This document shows positions 27,864-37,286 of a stretch of DNA of 64,000 nt, one piece after another. Made by a program: the position numbers and the translations under genes. How positions within the stretch are numbered: position 1 is the first letter of the stretch; each line of letters opens with the position of its first letter. The notes below the pieces were generated by a model. That model saw nothing but the letters and a program-made list of their open reading frames with translations. It was not told where the DNA came from and made no database searches. This DNA is from JADFJB01 sp964464595 (lineage in GTDB: Bacteria > Zhuqueibacterota > JdFR-76 > DREG01), in the NCBI GenBank assembly GCA_964464595.1, contig CAYXGW010000011.1, positions 16,812 to 80,811 of the forward strand, given 5' to 3'.

Positions 27864-29114
27864 TCAGAATGGTCGGGAAATACGAAAAGTGATTTTTACG
27901 GCATCTGTTGCACGGTCTGTTCGTTTTGTGATATTCAATCGAAATGAGCCGTCATCGCTTGCAAACGCAATACCAATGTCTGAATAGAAATCATCGATTT
28001 TCAATTTGCCAAAATCTTTTTCATCCTTATACCAGGCAAGGCCGGCATCGGCGAATAGTATTAAAGTAAATTCATCCAAAATCGGGATATAAGGAGCCCA
28101 GTCTAAACGGTCCCAGTTAATCTGGTATTCTATATTTCCCAATAACATCCGATCCCCTGTGAAGGCTTTGTGTTCATATCCCCTAAGAGTACTAATACCG
28201 CCCAGATCAAATAGTTTTTGGACGGGCACTGTACCAACTGTTTCTCCGACTCGCAATCGAATGTTAATATTTTCCCCTCTCGAAACAGGCTGATAACGTC
28301 TAATTTCAAATATATAACGCTGAAAGTCCGTATCCCCTTCATATTCTTTGGTAAAATATTCTGCAGAACCTGCAAACAACCAACCTCGCCGTGAACTATA
28401 CTTTCGACCTCGTGTATCCAGTTGAAAATTCCCATAAAGACCTTTCAACTCCAGGGTGTCAACCACGGGATTACTTCTGAATCTTTTGTTTCCTCCGAAA
28501 ACAGACCAATTCGTCACGGAATCTAAGCTTCTGTGGTTTTCTTCCAGGTAGCCTATTTTTAATTTCGCCCAACGTGAAAAATTTTGAGAAATATAAACAC
28601 CAGCGCCTTCTCGGCGATAATAATCTTGGGAATCCTCTCGAATAAAAATGGCTCCAACGGTATTTTCCCAGGAAGGAATAATCCATTCGTCCTCGGAATA
28701 AGTAAGATCATAAATCTCTCCGCCAATAGAAAATTGACTACTTGCTGGAAAAAAACTTCGCTCTAAAGCAGCTTTAAATTGAAATCGTTCACTTTTTAAA
28801 CCAATACCGGCGCCACCATACAATTGCATTCCCCCACGTCTTCGAAAAATTTCTCTCTGCTTTCTGAAGCCCAAAAACATACCATCCACTCGATTATAGC
28901 GAAACACAAAATAATCGTCGTCAAAATTATTACCGTCGTCGAAATAGGTCGATCCCCACTGAGATATAGGAGAGAATCTTTCCCAGGATTTAAGCAATAA
29001 AGTTTGATTATTCTTATTATGTTCTCCTGAAAACAAAACAGCCGGCAATATGAGAGTAAACAATAGCCCAAAACTAATTCTCAACAAAGAGTGCTTTAGT
29101 TTATTAGTCATCAT
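27864..29114 (-). CDS. BamA/TamA-type outer-membrane barrel protein without POTRA domains
   Basis: 416 aa. A signal peptide is followed directly by beta-barrel strands. The region ALFDLGG-like 'KLFDLGGISTLRGYEHKAF' matches the conserved GG..LRGY motif of the surface-antigen D15 (Omp85) barrel, and the chain ends in Phe (ISRPF) as outer-membrane barrels do. There is no room for POTRA repeats. It is the first gene of the DUF4097 cluster and may be the surface partner of those proteins. Confidence 0.82.
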   Translation of the reverse strand: MMTNKLKHSLLRISFGLLFTLILPAVLFSGEHNKNNQTLLLKSWERFSPISQWGSTYFDDGNNFDDDYFVFRYNRVDGMFLGFRKQREIFRRRGGMQLYGGAGIGLKSERFQFKAALERSFFPASSQFSIGGEIYDLTYSEDEWIIPSWENTVGAIFIREDSQDYYRREGAGVYISQNFSRWAKLKIGYLEENHRSLDSVTNWSVFGGNKRFRSNPVVDTLELKGLYGNFQLDTRGRKYSSRRGWLFAGSAEYFTKEYEGDTDFQRYIFEIRRYQPVSRGENINIRLRVGETVGTVPVQKLFDLGGISTLRGYEHKAFTGDRMLLGNIEYQINWDRLDWAPYIPILDEFTLILFADAGLAWYKDEKDFGKLKIDDFYSDIGIAFASDDGSFRLNITKRTDRATDAVKITFRISRPF

Positions 29115-29167
29115 GAAATCTCCAGTTTAGGTCAGTAAATATATGGCCAAAATACGAGGTGGTTCAT

Positions 29168-30178
29168 TCAAAGTTTCGCTGTCATCTGGGTTTCTGTAGA
29201 AATTTGTGGATTGGATACCAGGCGAGCTAGTGTTAACAATTCATCAATATCGTTTGGAACCGGACTGGTATAAGAAATCGTTTGGCCAGTTGTTGGATGT
29301 TCAAACCCCAAGTTTTGGGCATGAAGTGCTTGCCTTCTTAAACATTCAAAATATTTTTCCGCTATTTTTCGATCGGGTTTTGATAAGGCCTTAGCTCTGC
29401 TCTGTCTCCCGCCATAATTATAATCTGAAAATACAGGATGGCCAATGTGTGTCATGTGTACCCTGATCTGGTGTGTTCTTCCTGTTTCTAATTTTAATTC
29501 TACAAAACTAATTAAGGATAACTGCTCTAAAACTTTGTAGTTTGTGATCGCGATTTTACCTTCCGGCAAAACAGCCATTTTCTTGCGGCTATTCGGACTA
29601 CGGCCAAACTTTGTTTCAATACGTCCTTCGTTTTTGTTAAACGCGCCCCACACAATGGAGATGTAGCTTCTTTGTGCTGTTCTTTGTGAAAACTGTTCTG
29701 ATAAATGACGATGGGTATAATCATCCTTAGCCACGACGAGAAGGCCAGAAGTATCCTTATCCAGGCGATGAACAATACCCGGTCGTAATTCCCCATTGAT
29801 ACCGGAAAGATTATCACAATGGTAAAGTAAGGCGTTCACTAAAGTTCCGTTTGAATGCCCAAACGCCGGATGCACAACCATTCCGGCTGGTTTGTTAATA
29901 ATCAATAGTTGTTCATCTTCATACAAAATATCCAAAGGAATATCTTCTTGTAGAATTTCCACTTTTCGCGGTTGGGGGATATGTATTTCAATTCGCTCCC
30001 CGGGAATGACATTATGGCTTGGTTTGATTTTTTGGCCATTTACCAGAATTCTATTTTCTTCAATCAATTGGCGGATTCGTGTACGAGACATTTGATCGAA
30101 TTGAGTAGCCAGAAACTTATCAATGCGCTCCGGCATTATAGTGGATGATACGATGAGTTCGAGATGTTGACCAGACAT
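29168..30178 (-). CDS. rluD: RluA-family 23S rRNA pseudouridine synthase (RluD-like)
   Basis: 336 aa. An N-terminal S4 RNA-binding domain (about 15-70) precedes the synthase domain with INKPAGMVVHPA and the catalytic Asp140 in HRLDKDTSGLLVVAK. It converts uridines in 23S rRNA to pseudouridine. The exact target (RluD sites or others) is set by the family, not proven here. It lies 5 bases after lspA. Confidence 0.92.
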   Translation of the reverse strand: MSGQHLELIVSSTIMPERIDKFLATQFDQMSRTRIRQLIEENRILVNGQKIKPSHNVIPGERIEIHIPQPRKVEILQEDIPLDILYEDEQLLIINKPAGMVVHPAFGHSNGTLVNALLYHCDNLSGINGELRPGIVHRLDKDTSGLLVVAKDDYTHRHLSEQFSQRTAQRSYISIVWGAFNKNEGRIETKFGRSPNSRKKMAVLPEGKIAITNYKVLEQLSLISFVELKLETGRTHQIRVHMTHIGHPVFSDYNYGGRQSRAKALSKPDRKIAEKYFECLRRQALHAQNLGFEHPTTGQTISYTSPVPNDIDELLTLARLVSNPQISTETQMTAKL

Positions 30179-30183
30179 TAAAT

Positions 30184-30702
30184 TTATCCAGAAGAATCAG
30201 GCTGGCTTGCTTCCTTTAATTTAGCTTGTTCTTTGGGCTCAAATAAAATAATTCCTACAAGAATAACCATTCCCACAGACACGGCAGAATCAGCGATATT
30301 AAACACTGGCCAGCGCATTTGACCGATGCCAACGTCGATAAAATCCACCACCGCTCCATAAAGTACCCGGTCGATTAAATTGCCAATAGCGCCGCCTAAA
30401 ATCAAAGCAAGTGCCAATTTTACAAACACCTGGTCTCCCCTGGTACGAATTAGATAGACAAAAACTACAATACTTGCAAGAATCGAAAAAATGGTGAATA
30501 GGGTTTTATTACCAATCTGAATACCAAATGCCATTCCCGGATTTTGAATATAGGTATAGCGTAAGAAATCTCCCAAAACTTCTTCAGATTGACCAAGAAA
30601 CATATTTTTTTTTGTTAGAATCTTAGTGATTTGATCCAAGGCGATTACAACAGTACTAATTATAAAATATTTCAGCGAAATGTTCTTAAGCATGTTTGCC
30701 AT
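30184..30702 (-). CDS. lspA: lipoprotein signal peptidase (signal peptidase II)
   Basis: 172 aa inner-membrane aspartic protease with four membrane helices. The catalytic pair is Asp120 (GAVVDF) and Asp138 (FNIADS); Asn108 in GNLIDR is also conserved. It cuts the signal peptide from lipoproteins, several of which are encoded in this window. It lies between dksA-like and rluD, 7 and 5 bases away, in a clear operon. Confidence 0.95.
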   Translation of the reverse strand: MANMLKNISLKYFIISTVVIALDQITKILTKKNMFLGQSEEVLGDFLRYTYIQNPGMAFGIQIGNKTLFTIFSILASIVVFVYLIRTRGDQVFVKLALALILGGAIGNLIDRVLYGAVVDFIDVGIGQMRWPVFNIADSAVSVGMVILVGIILFEPKEQAKLKEASQPDSSG

Positions 30703-30709
30703 TTATAAG

Positions 30710-31087
30710 TTAAACTTTACTTGTTTCTTCTTTAGATTTACAGGTAATGCACAGCCGGGCATGAGGAACCGCTTCCAATCTTGCATCAGATATGTCACTC
30801 TTGCATTCATTACATTTTCCATAATCCTTATTAGCTATTCTGTCAAGGGCCTCGTTAATGTGGTAGATCAGCCGGCCTTCTCTGTATGCCATCATGAACG
30901 CCTTTTCTCTTTCCTGGGCATCCGAACCCTGGTCTGCCATATGGGAAGAATAGGAGGAATTATCACCGCTTGCATTTTTCATTGTCTCTTTGAAAGAATT
31001 CTCACGGATATACTCCAATTGATCCTCCATCTCCTTTCGCTTTTTTAGCAACAGATTCTTATATTGGTTTAACTTTTTCTTTTCCAT
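30710..31087 (-). CDS. TraR/DksA-type zinc-finger protein
   Basis: 125 aa. The N-terminal half is a charged coiled coil. The C-terminal half has a four-Cys zinc finger (C92, C95, C113, C116; YGKCNECK ... LCITCK). DksA/TraR proteins bind RNA polymerase through its secondary channel. The Asp pair at the coiled-coil tip that marks true DksA is not clear here, so I leave the gene unnamed. It lies 4 bases after ileS. Confidence 0.88.
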   Translation of the reverse strand: MEKKKLNQYKNLLLKKRKEMEDQLEYIRENSFKETMKNASGDNSSYSSHMADQGSDAQEREKAFMMAYREGRLIYHINEALDRIANKDYGKCNECKSDISDARLEAVPHARLCITCKSKEETSKV

Positions 31088-31091
31088 TTTT

Positions 31092-34000
31092 TTACTCCCG
31101 CAATTTAACTGAGCCCTGGAATTTCAAACCGGATATCGAAATCTTAATATCCTGGCCATCTATCTTCCAGTTTTTAGAATAATCCAGATTTTGGATTTTG
31201 AACTCCAGGCTCTCAGCAAGTGTTTCGTTTTTAATATAATTTCCCCAATTGCGTAAGGCACTAATAAATTCTTCAGCAGCACCCACATTGATATTAATTC
31301 TATCTACAACTTGGAGCCCATGTTCTTTTCTCATGTTCTGAACCCGGTTGACAAATTCACGGGCGAATCCCTCCTGCTTTAGTGATTCGCTAATTTTTAA
31401 ATCCAGACCAACAGCTATGTTATTTTGGGTTTGAACGATCATACCAGGAGGGTTTTCCATAAAGATGATCACATCATCTAAAGTGATATCGGCTTTCCCA
31501 TTACCCAATGAAAGGTCATACTCCTTATTCTTTTGTAAGTCTAATATCTCATGATGCTGTAAATGCTCTATTTGTTTGACTATTTTGTTCACATCTTTTC
31601 CAAACTTTGGACCCAGAGATTTGAAATTTCCTTTTGCTCTCAGAATCGCCAGGCTTTCCAGGTTGTCCAAAAATTCAATGGCTTTAACATTAATCTCTTC
31701 TAAAATTAAGGCTTGCATTTTGGATAATGCATTTCTTTGTTTTTCTGATTGAACCGCAATCACAATTTTTTTTAGCGGTTGTCTCACCTTCATTCCCGCT
31801 TCGCTACGTAAAGCTCTTGCGGCGCTTACAACGTTTCGGGTTATCTCCATTCTGCTCAACAATTCCTCATCGGAAACCGAAAACTCAAGTTGAGTTTGGT
31901 CGGGATAAAAAGCCAAATGGACGCTTTCATAAGGTTCGGTTTGGTTTGTGTTTAGATTGCGATATAAAGCGTCGGCGATGAAGGGAGAAAATGGTGCAAT
32001 CAATTTCGACAAGGTGAGTAAAACTTCGTATAACGTCTTATATGCAGAGATTTTATCATCACCCATTTCATTTTTCCAAAACCTCCGTCGTGACCTTCTC
32101 ACATACCAGTTTGAAAGCTCCTCAATCGTGAAATCGCTAATTGCACGCGCTGCTTTGGTTAAATCATAACGTTGTAAGAATTCATTGACTTCCCCAACCA
32201 ACCGATTACGAGCCGACAAAATCCAACGATCCATTTCCGGACGATTCTCGATTGCAGGTCCATCTCCTGTGTATTGAAATTCATCAATATTTGCATACAT
32301 CATGAAGAATGAATAAGTATTTATGAGCGTGCCAAAAAATTTACGCTGAACTTCTTTGATCCCTTCAGGATCAAATCTTGTGGGTGTCCACGGTGGGCTA
32401 ACGGTAAAGAAATACCAACGCAAAGGATCGACGCCAAACTTTTCTATGATCTCAAATGGATCAACCGTATTACCTTTAGATTTGCTCATCTTTTGACCAT
32501 TTTGATCCAAAACCAACTCAAGAGAAACACAGGCTTTATAAGCCGGTTCGTCAAACAGCAGTGTCGAAATTGCCAATAGAGAATAAAACCAACCCCGTGT
32601 TTGGTCGATCCCTTCGGAAATGAAATCCGCTGGAAAATTTCGTTTAAAAATATCCTGGTTTTCAAAGGGATAGTGCCATTGGGCATATGGCATCGCGCCG
32701 GAATCAAACCAAACATCAATCACCTCAGGCACTCGTTTCATCTTCATCTGACATTTTTCACATGGTATTTCCACATCGTCAATATAAGGTTTATGCAAAT
32801 CAGGAATCTCTTTTAGATTGGCTTTTTGTGATAACTCTTCCATACTGCCGACCATTAATTGAAAATCACAATCAGAACATTTCCAAATATTCAGAGGCGT
32901 TCCCCAAAACCTATCGCGAGAAAGAGACCAATCCACATTATTCCTGAGCCATTCTCCAAACCTGCCTTCTCCAACTTCTTTTGGAATCCATTGGATCTTC
33001 TTATTATTGGCCAGCAAGTTTTCTTTTAATTTAGTGGTTCGAATAAACCAGGATTCTTTAGCGTAATACAAAAGCGGTGAATCGCAGCGCCAGCAAAAAG
33101 GGTAGCTATGATGATAAATCTCTTCATGATATAATAACCCGCGCTGCTTTAAATTCTTAATGATGTCTTTATCTGCATCTTTAACAAATTGTTGTTTAAA
33201 ATCGGTGATCTCTTCGGTAAAACGACCCGATTTATCCACGGGCTGCAAAAACGGTAAATCATACTTTTGACCCATGCGGTAATCATCTTCGCCAAATGCC
33301 GGTGCGGTGTGCACAATCCCGGTTCCTTCTTCAGTAGTGACAAAATCACCTAAAATAACATACCAGGCTTTTTTATCCGGCTTAATGAAACTGAATAAAG
33401 GATCATATTCAATGTTTTCAAGCTTACGTCCTTTTATTTCTTCAATGATCTCATAGTCGCCTTCAATTACCGAAAGTCTTTGCTTTACGAAGATGAGTTT
33501 TTCACCATTAAGTCGAATCTTAACATAGGTCTCATCGGGATGAACCGCCAAAGCCGCGTTTGAAATGAGAGTCCATGGCGTAGTGGTCCAGACCAGGAAA
33601 TAGGTGCCGGATGTTTCTTTCAATTTCATTTTTACGAAGATCGAAGGATCAGGAACATCTTTATAGCCCAGGGAAACTTCATGGCTAGACAACGCGGTTT
33701 CACAACGAGGACAATACGGTAGGACCTTGTGGCCTTCGTACAACAAGCCTTTTTGCCAGAACTCTTTTAATATCCACCAAACTGATTCAATATATTCGTT
33801 ACTGTAGGTGATATACGGATCGTCCAAATCAACCCAGAAAGCAATTCGCCTGGTTAGTTCGTCCCATTCTGCTTTATAACGGAAAACATTCTCTTTACAT
33901 TTTTCGTTGAATTTATCGATCCCGTACTCGATGATTTGCTCTTTTCCGTCGATACCCAATTCTTTTTCAACCTCAATTTCAACCGGAAGACCATGGGTAT

Positions 34001-34256
34001 CCCAACCTGCTTTTCGTTCCACGCGGTATCCCTGCATGGTTCGTAACCGGCAGACAAAATCTTTTACAGCTCGAGAGATCACATGATGAATGCCTGGCTT
34101 GCCATTGGCGGTAGGCGGCCCTTCGTAGAAGACAAAATGTTTTTTCGGATCACGAAGATTTACACTTTTGTGGAAGATATCATTCTTTTCCCAAAAAGCG
34201 AGAATATCCAGTTCCAACTGCGGGATTTCATGGGGTGATGGAAGTTCCTTAAACAC
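31092..34256 (-). CDS. ileS: isoleucyl-tRNA synthetase, type 2 (IleRS2) with GIHH signature
   Basis: 1,054 aa, longer than bacterial type 1 enzymes and like the eukaryote-type IleRS2. The KMSKS motif is intact at 589-593. The HIGH-motif region reads ANGKPGIHHVISR, so the usual H-x-G-H is G55-I-H-H58. The swapped first and third residues (GxHH) are known from a subgroup of IleRS2 with very high mupirocin resistance. The editing (CP1) domain lies between about 190 and 400, and the anticodon domain is near 680-830. Nothing is truncated. Confidence 0.96.
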   Translation of the reverse strand: MFKELPSPHEIPQLELDILAFWEKNDIFHKSVNLRDPKKHFVFYEGPPTANGKPGIHHVISRAVKDFVCRLRTMQGYRVERKAGWDTHGLPVEIEVEKELGIDGKEQIIEYGIDKFNEKCKENVFRYKAEWDELTRRIAFWVDLDDPYITYSNEYIESVWWILKEFWQKGLLYEGHKVLPYCPRCETALSSHEVSLGYKDVPDPSIFVKMKLKETSGTYFLVWTTTPWTLISNAALAVHPDETYVKIRLNGEKLIFVKQRLSVIEGDYEIIEEIKGRKLENIEYDPLFSFIKPDKKAWYVILGDFVTTEEGTGIVHTAPAFGEDDYRMGQKYDLPFLQPVDKSGRFTEEITDFKQQFVKDADKDIIKNLKQRGLLYHEEIYHHSYPFCWRCDSPLLYYAKESWFIRTTKLKENLLANNKKIQWIPKEVGEGRFGEWLRNNVDWSLSRDRFWGTPLNIWKCSDCDFQLMVGSMEELSQKANLKEIPDLHKPYIDDVEIPCEKCQMKMKRVPEVIDVWFDSGAMPYAQWHYPFENQDIFKRNFPADFISEGIDQTRGWFYSLLAISTLLFDEPAYKACVSLELVLDQNGQKMSKSKGNTVDPFEIIEKFGVDPLRWYFFTVSPPWTPTRFDPEGIKEVQRKFFGTLINTYSFFMMYANIDEFQYTGDGPAIENRPEMDRWILSARNRLVGEVNEFLQRYDLTKAARAISDFTIEELSNWYVRRSRRRFWKNEMGDDKISAYKTLYEVLLTLSKLIAPFSPFIADALYRNLNTNQTEPYESVHLAFYPDQTQLEFSVSDEELLSRMEITRNVVSAARALRSEAGMKVRQPLKKIVIAVQSEKQRNALSKMQALILEEINVKAIEFLDNLESLAILRAKGNFKSLGPKFGKDVNKIVKQIEHLQHHEILDLQKNKEYDLSLGNGKADITLDDVIIFMENPPGMIVQTQNNIAVGLDLKISESLKQEGFAREFVNRVQNMRKEHGLQVVDRININVGAAEEFISALRNWGNYIKNETLAESLEFKIQNLDYSKNWKIDGQDIKISISGLKFQGSVKLRE

Positions 34257-34340
34257 AGATCGCCTTATTTTGTCCAGTTAAAAAAATCAAAAAGATAAAT
34301 AATATAATATAATCACCCCTTAATTTCAATTGAAATGGAT

Positions 34341-35261
34341 TTACAAAGAAGATGTATGAATAACTTTTTTTTCTACTCGGCAAATGAATGAAAACCACTC
34401 ATTTTTACTTTTTTCCTGAATCACTAAAAGCCCGTTTTGTTTTAATATTCCAGTCACTTTTGTCTTTTCTTCAATGAGAAAACCCGACAAAATAAACCGA
34501 CCTCTATTGGGTTCTAGAAAAAGTACTAATTGCGGAATTAGTGACAGTAATTTGCTGGAAAGCATATTGGCAAGTATCAAATCGAACGTTTTCATCCCAA
34601 TTTTAAAATTAGCTTGATCACTCACAAAAAATGGAATGTTCTTGACTTCATTCAGTACCGCATTGGTTTTTGCTGTTTGAACCGCAACTTCGTCAACGTC
34701 AAAACCTGTTGTGAATGAAGCGTCTAGTTTTGCAGCTGCGATTGCTAAAATGCCGGAGCCTGTACCTGCATCCAAAACCCTCATGCCCGGATTTAGGAAC
34801 TCCAGCATTGCATCCAGCATTAACCAGGTAGTCTCGTGACCGCCGGTTCCAAAGGCTTGTTGAGGATCGATAGTGATAACAATCTGTCCTGGTTTAGGTT
34901 GAATGGTCTCCCAGGAAGGTGTAATTACCATTCGTGAACCAATAACGATGGGCTTAAAAAAAGCTTTCCAATTTTCCTGCCAATCTTCCGGATACACTTT
35001 ATCAATTTGAATGTTAAAATCTTCATTGATTGCAAGCGTTTTATTGGTGAATTCCAGTTGCTTTTGACATTTTCTACGAATTTGCTCGATGTCTTTTTCT
35101 GCTGAGAAATATGCAATAATGGCATCGGATTCTTCTTCGATACCCTCACTTCCTAATTCAAATAAAAAATTGGTTATGATTTCGTTGAGGGGTGGGTTGA
35201 CTGCAATGGTGAGTTTATGCCAGAATGTAAAGTCAGAATTAATACTTGGACTCTTTGTCAT
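34341..35261 (-). CDS. prmA: ribosomal protein L11 methyltransferase
   Basis: About 306 aa from the ATG at 35261; a start at 35312 would add 17 residues with no family counterpart. The N-terminal domain recognises L11. The C-terminal Rossmann domain has the SAM-binding motif VLDAGTGSGILAIAAAKL, preceded by the PrmA signature QAFGTGGHETT, and LILANMLSSKL follows. It trimethylates L11. It starts a run that continues into ileS. Confidence 0.9.
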   Translation of the reverse strand: MTKSPSINSDFTFWHKLTIAVNPPLNEIITNFLFELGSEGIEEESDAIIAYFSAEKDIEQIRRKCQKQLEFTNKTLAINEDFNIQIDKVYPEDWQENWKAFFKPIVIGSRMVITPSWETIQPKPGQIVITIDPQQAFGTGGHETTWLMLDAMLEFLNPGMRVLDAGTGSGILAIAAAKLDASFTTGFDVDEVAVQTAKTNAVLNEVKNIPFFVSDQANFKIGMKTFDLILANMLSSKLLSLIPQLVLFLEPNRGRFILSGFLIEEKTKVTGILKQNGLLVIQEKSKNEWFSFICRVEKKVIHTSSL

Positions 35262-35536
35262 ACTTGAAATATTGCTTATTTTTACTGAAGTGGAGATTTC
35301 TTCAAATTCCAAATATCAGCAATGGAAACAAGATAATCCAAATAAATATATGTTATGGGATTCAAAGAAAACCAAATTATGAAACTTTATATATTTTTGT
35401 AATATCCTTTTATTAAATCATTTTTATGTTCATATATTCTTCTTTTGAGATTGTTTGTAACTCTAATGTAAAGGATACCGTTTTTCTTACTTGCTAATAT
35501 ATACACAAAGTAATAATTCATACTTTTAAATTTAAG

Positions 35537-35623
35537 TCATCTCACAATCAAGATTCCCGATAAAAACTGTTTTAAACTTAGTGCCAAAAACAACATTACT
35601 GTCGAATTGACTTTCAAATTCAT
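35537..35623 (-). pseudogene. N-terminal relic of the tandem exported propeller family
   Basis: 28 codons starting MNLKVNSTVMLFLALSLK, almost the same as the signal peptide of the intact gene at 36070-37254 (MNLKINSTVMLFVALSLK), then unrelated sequence and a stop. The DNA around the ATG also matches. It is a third, nearly erased member of the tandem array. Confidence 0.75.
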
Positions 35624-35642
35624 GTTAGACTCAGTTCATATT

Positions 35643-36073
35643 TCATTTTTTTAAATTAAATATTCTACCAGCACTAATTGTAGCAATATACAGGTGATTA
35701 TTTTTATAATCAATTTTCGTAACATTGTAATTATCAAGAACATCTTTACGAAATGTAGTTTCAAATAATATTGTCCCTGATAAATCATAAACTCTGTATT
35801 TAAAATTCAACATATTACTTTCGGTTACAGCCAGTTTTTTCCTTAAATTTCATAGAAACAGGATTTGGCAAATCCAAGTTCTTCAGCTTTGGCATTGAAC
35901 TGAATGATTTGTTCAGGAGTTGTTTCTTCATTCACAACTATGTGTGCAATTTCCTGGAAGGACTTAGCGCTTTCCTGGATTTGAAAGCCCAGTACAACAT
36001 TCAATTTTAAACTTAGCAAGACAACAAACAAGATTACTGTCAAATTGATTTTTAAACTCATTTCATATTTCAT
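35643..36073 (-). pseudogene. exported propeller-like protein with a large internal deletion
   Basis: The first ~70 residues (to ELGFAKSCFYE) match the N-terminus of the neighbour at 36070-37254. A stop at 35843 follows, and in another frame the C-terminal ~70 residues appear (KYRVYDLSGTILFETTF to AGRIFNLKK). About 260 codons of the middle are missing compared with the paralogue. Its ATG shares 4 bases with the stop of that neighbour. A copy broken by deletion. Confidence 0.85.
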
Positions 36074-37254
36074 TTTTTTAAATGAAAAATTCTACCTACA
36101 CTAATATTGGCAATATATAGGTGATTGCTTTTATAATCAATTTCAGTGATATTAGAATTGTCTAGATATCTTTTGCGAAATTCGGTTTCAAAAATAACTG
36201 ACCCTGTTAGATCATAAACTCTATATTTTCTATTTAGAACATTCGATATGGTTGCAATTAATTTATTTTCTAAAATCGCCAGTCGGATTGGGCGATAAGG
36301 ATTGTTTGAATTTTCGTCATCAATTTGGACAGGCCAGTTTTGTATCACAGTTTCTTGTTCATCATCAATTAGATATAAATAGCTAGACTTATCTTCTAAG
36401 CTTCTATTAGTCGATGCAGCTGCCAGGTATTTTCCATCTGAACTAAAAGTAACGGCCACATCTCCTTTAAATTCTGTCGGGTATTCTCTTAGTTGATTTC
36501 CCTCACGATCAAAAACATAAACAATGCCACTTTCATGTCCTAATGCAACTTTTTCATTACTAATGGCCAATTGTCGCGTGCTTCGCAAATCGGGCTTTCG
36601 CCAAAGTTCCTTACCCTCTGCATTTATTGCAATTAATGCATGCTGTTGACCAGAAAGATCATTAATTACGCTATTAATTATCATATAACTCTTGTCGGGT
36701 GAGGCATGAACCATTCGCCAATCGTTAACACTATAAACATCTGGAAATGTATTAATGAGTCTGCCAAATTTATCATAAAGAGTGATTGGCTTACGGGAAG
36801 CCATCCTAAAAACGAAACCCAGTTCGGTTGGGACAAGACTAAAATTGCCATCATTTTTCTGAGAGAACAGGTATGTACCATTTCTATCATATACCCGCTT
36901 GATATATATTGTTGGGTATTCAGGGCGATCTCGCTCGTTAACGATAATAAAATCTTTTGTTATCCTCGCGACTCTTTCTAGAGGCCAATTTAAATTTAAT
37001 TGAATTCCATTACTGAAAATGATTCTTGCGCTTGAAACGCTTTTTTCAAAGAAAGTGGGTTTGGCGAAGCCTAGTTCATCAGCTTTGGCATTAAACTGTT
37101 GTATTTTCTCAGGAGTTATTTCATCATTCACATCTATGCGTACGATTTCCTGGAAAGACTTGGTGCTTTCCTGATTTTGAAATCCCAGTACAACATGCAA
37201 TTTTAAACTTAGTGCCACAAACAACATTACTGTCGAATTGATTTTCAAATTCAT
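36070..37254 (-). CDS. exported beta-propeller-like protein (tandem family, intact copy)
   Basis: 394 aa. A signal peptide (ending near LGFQ) is followed by a short helical region and repeated blade-like strands, for example ELWRKPDLRSTRQLAISNEK and GDVAVTFSSDGKYLAAAS, which resemble WD40/NHL/PQQ-type propeller blades. No catalytic motif is visible. Its closest relative is the gene just upstream (37287-38516). The role is unknown; this may be a binding protein in the periplasm. Confidence 0.75.
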   Translation of the reverse strand: MNLKINSTVMLFVALSLKLHVVLGFQNQESTKSFQEIVRIDVNDEITPEKIQQFNAKADELGFAKPTFFEKSVSSARIIFSNGIQLNLNWPLERVARITKDFIIVNERDRPEYPTIYIKRVYDRNGTYLFSQKNDGNFSLVPTELGFVFRMASRKPITLYDKFGRLINTFPDVYSVNDWRMVHASPDKSYMIINSVINDLSGQQHALIAINAEGKELWRKPDLRSTRQLAISNEKVALGHESGIVYVFDREGNQLREYPTEFKGDVAVTFSSDGKYLAAASTNRSLEDKSSYLYLIDDEQETVIQNWPVQIDDENSNNPYRPIRLAILENKLIATISNVLNRKYRVYDLTGSVIFETEFRKRYLDNSNITEIDYKSNHLYIANISVGRIFHLKK

Positions 37255-37286
37255 TTTAAGCTCATTTCAATTTTTTTGTTTTAGAT

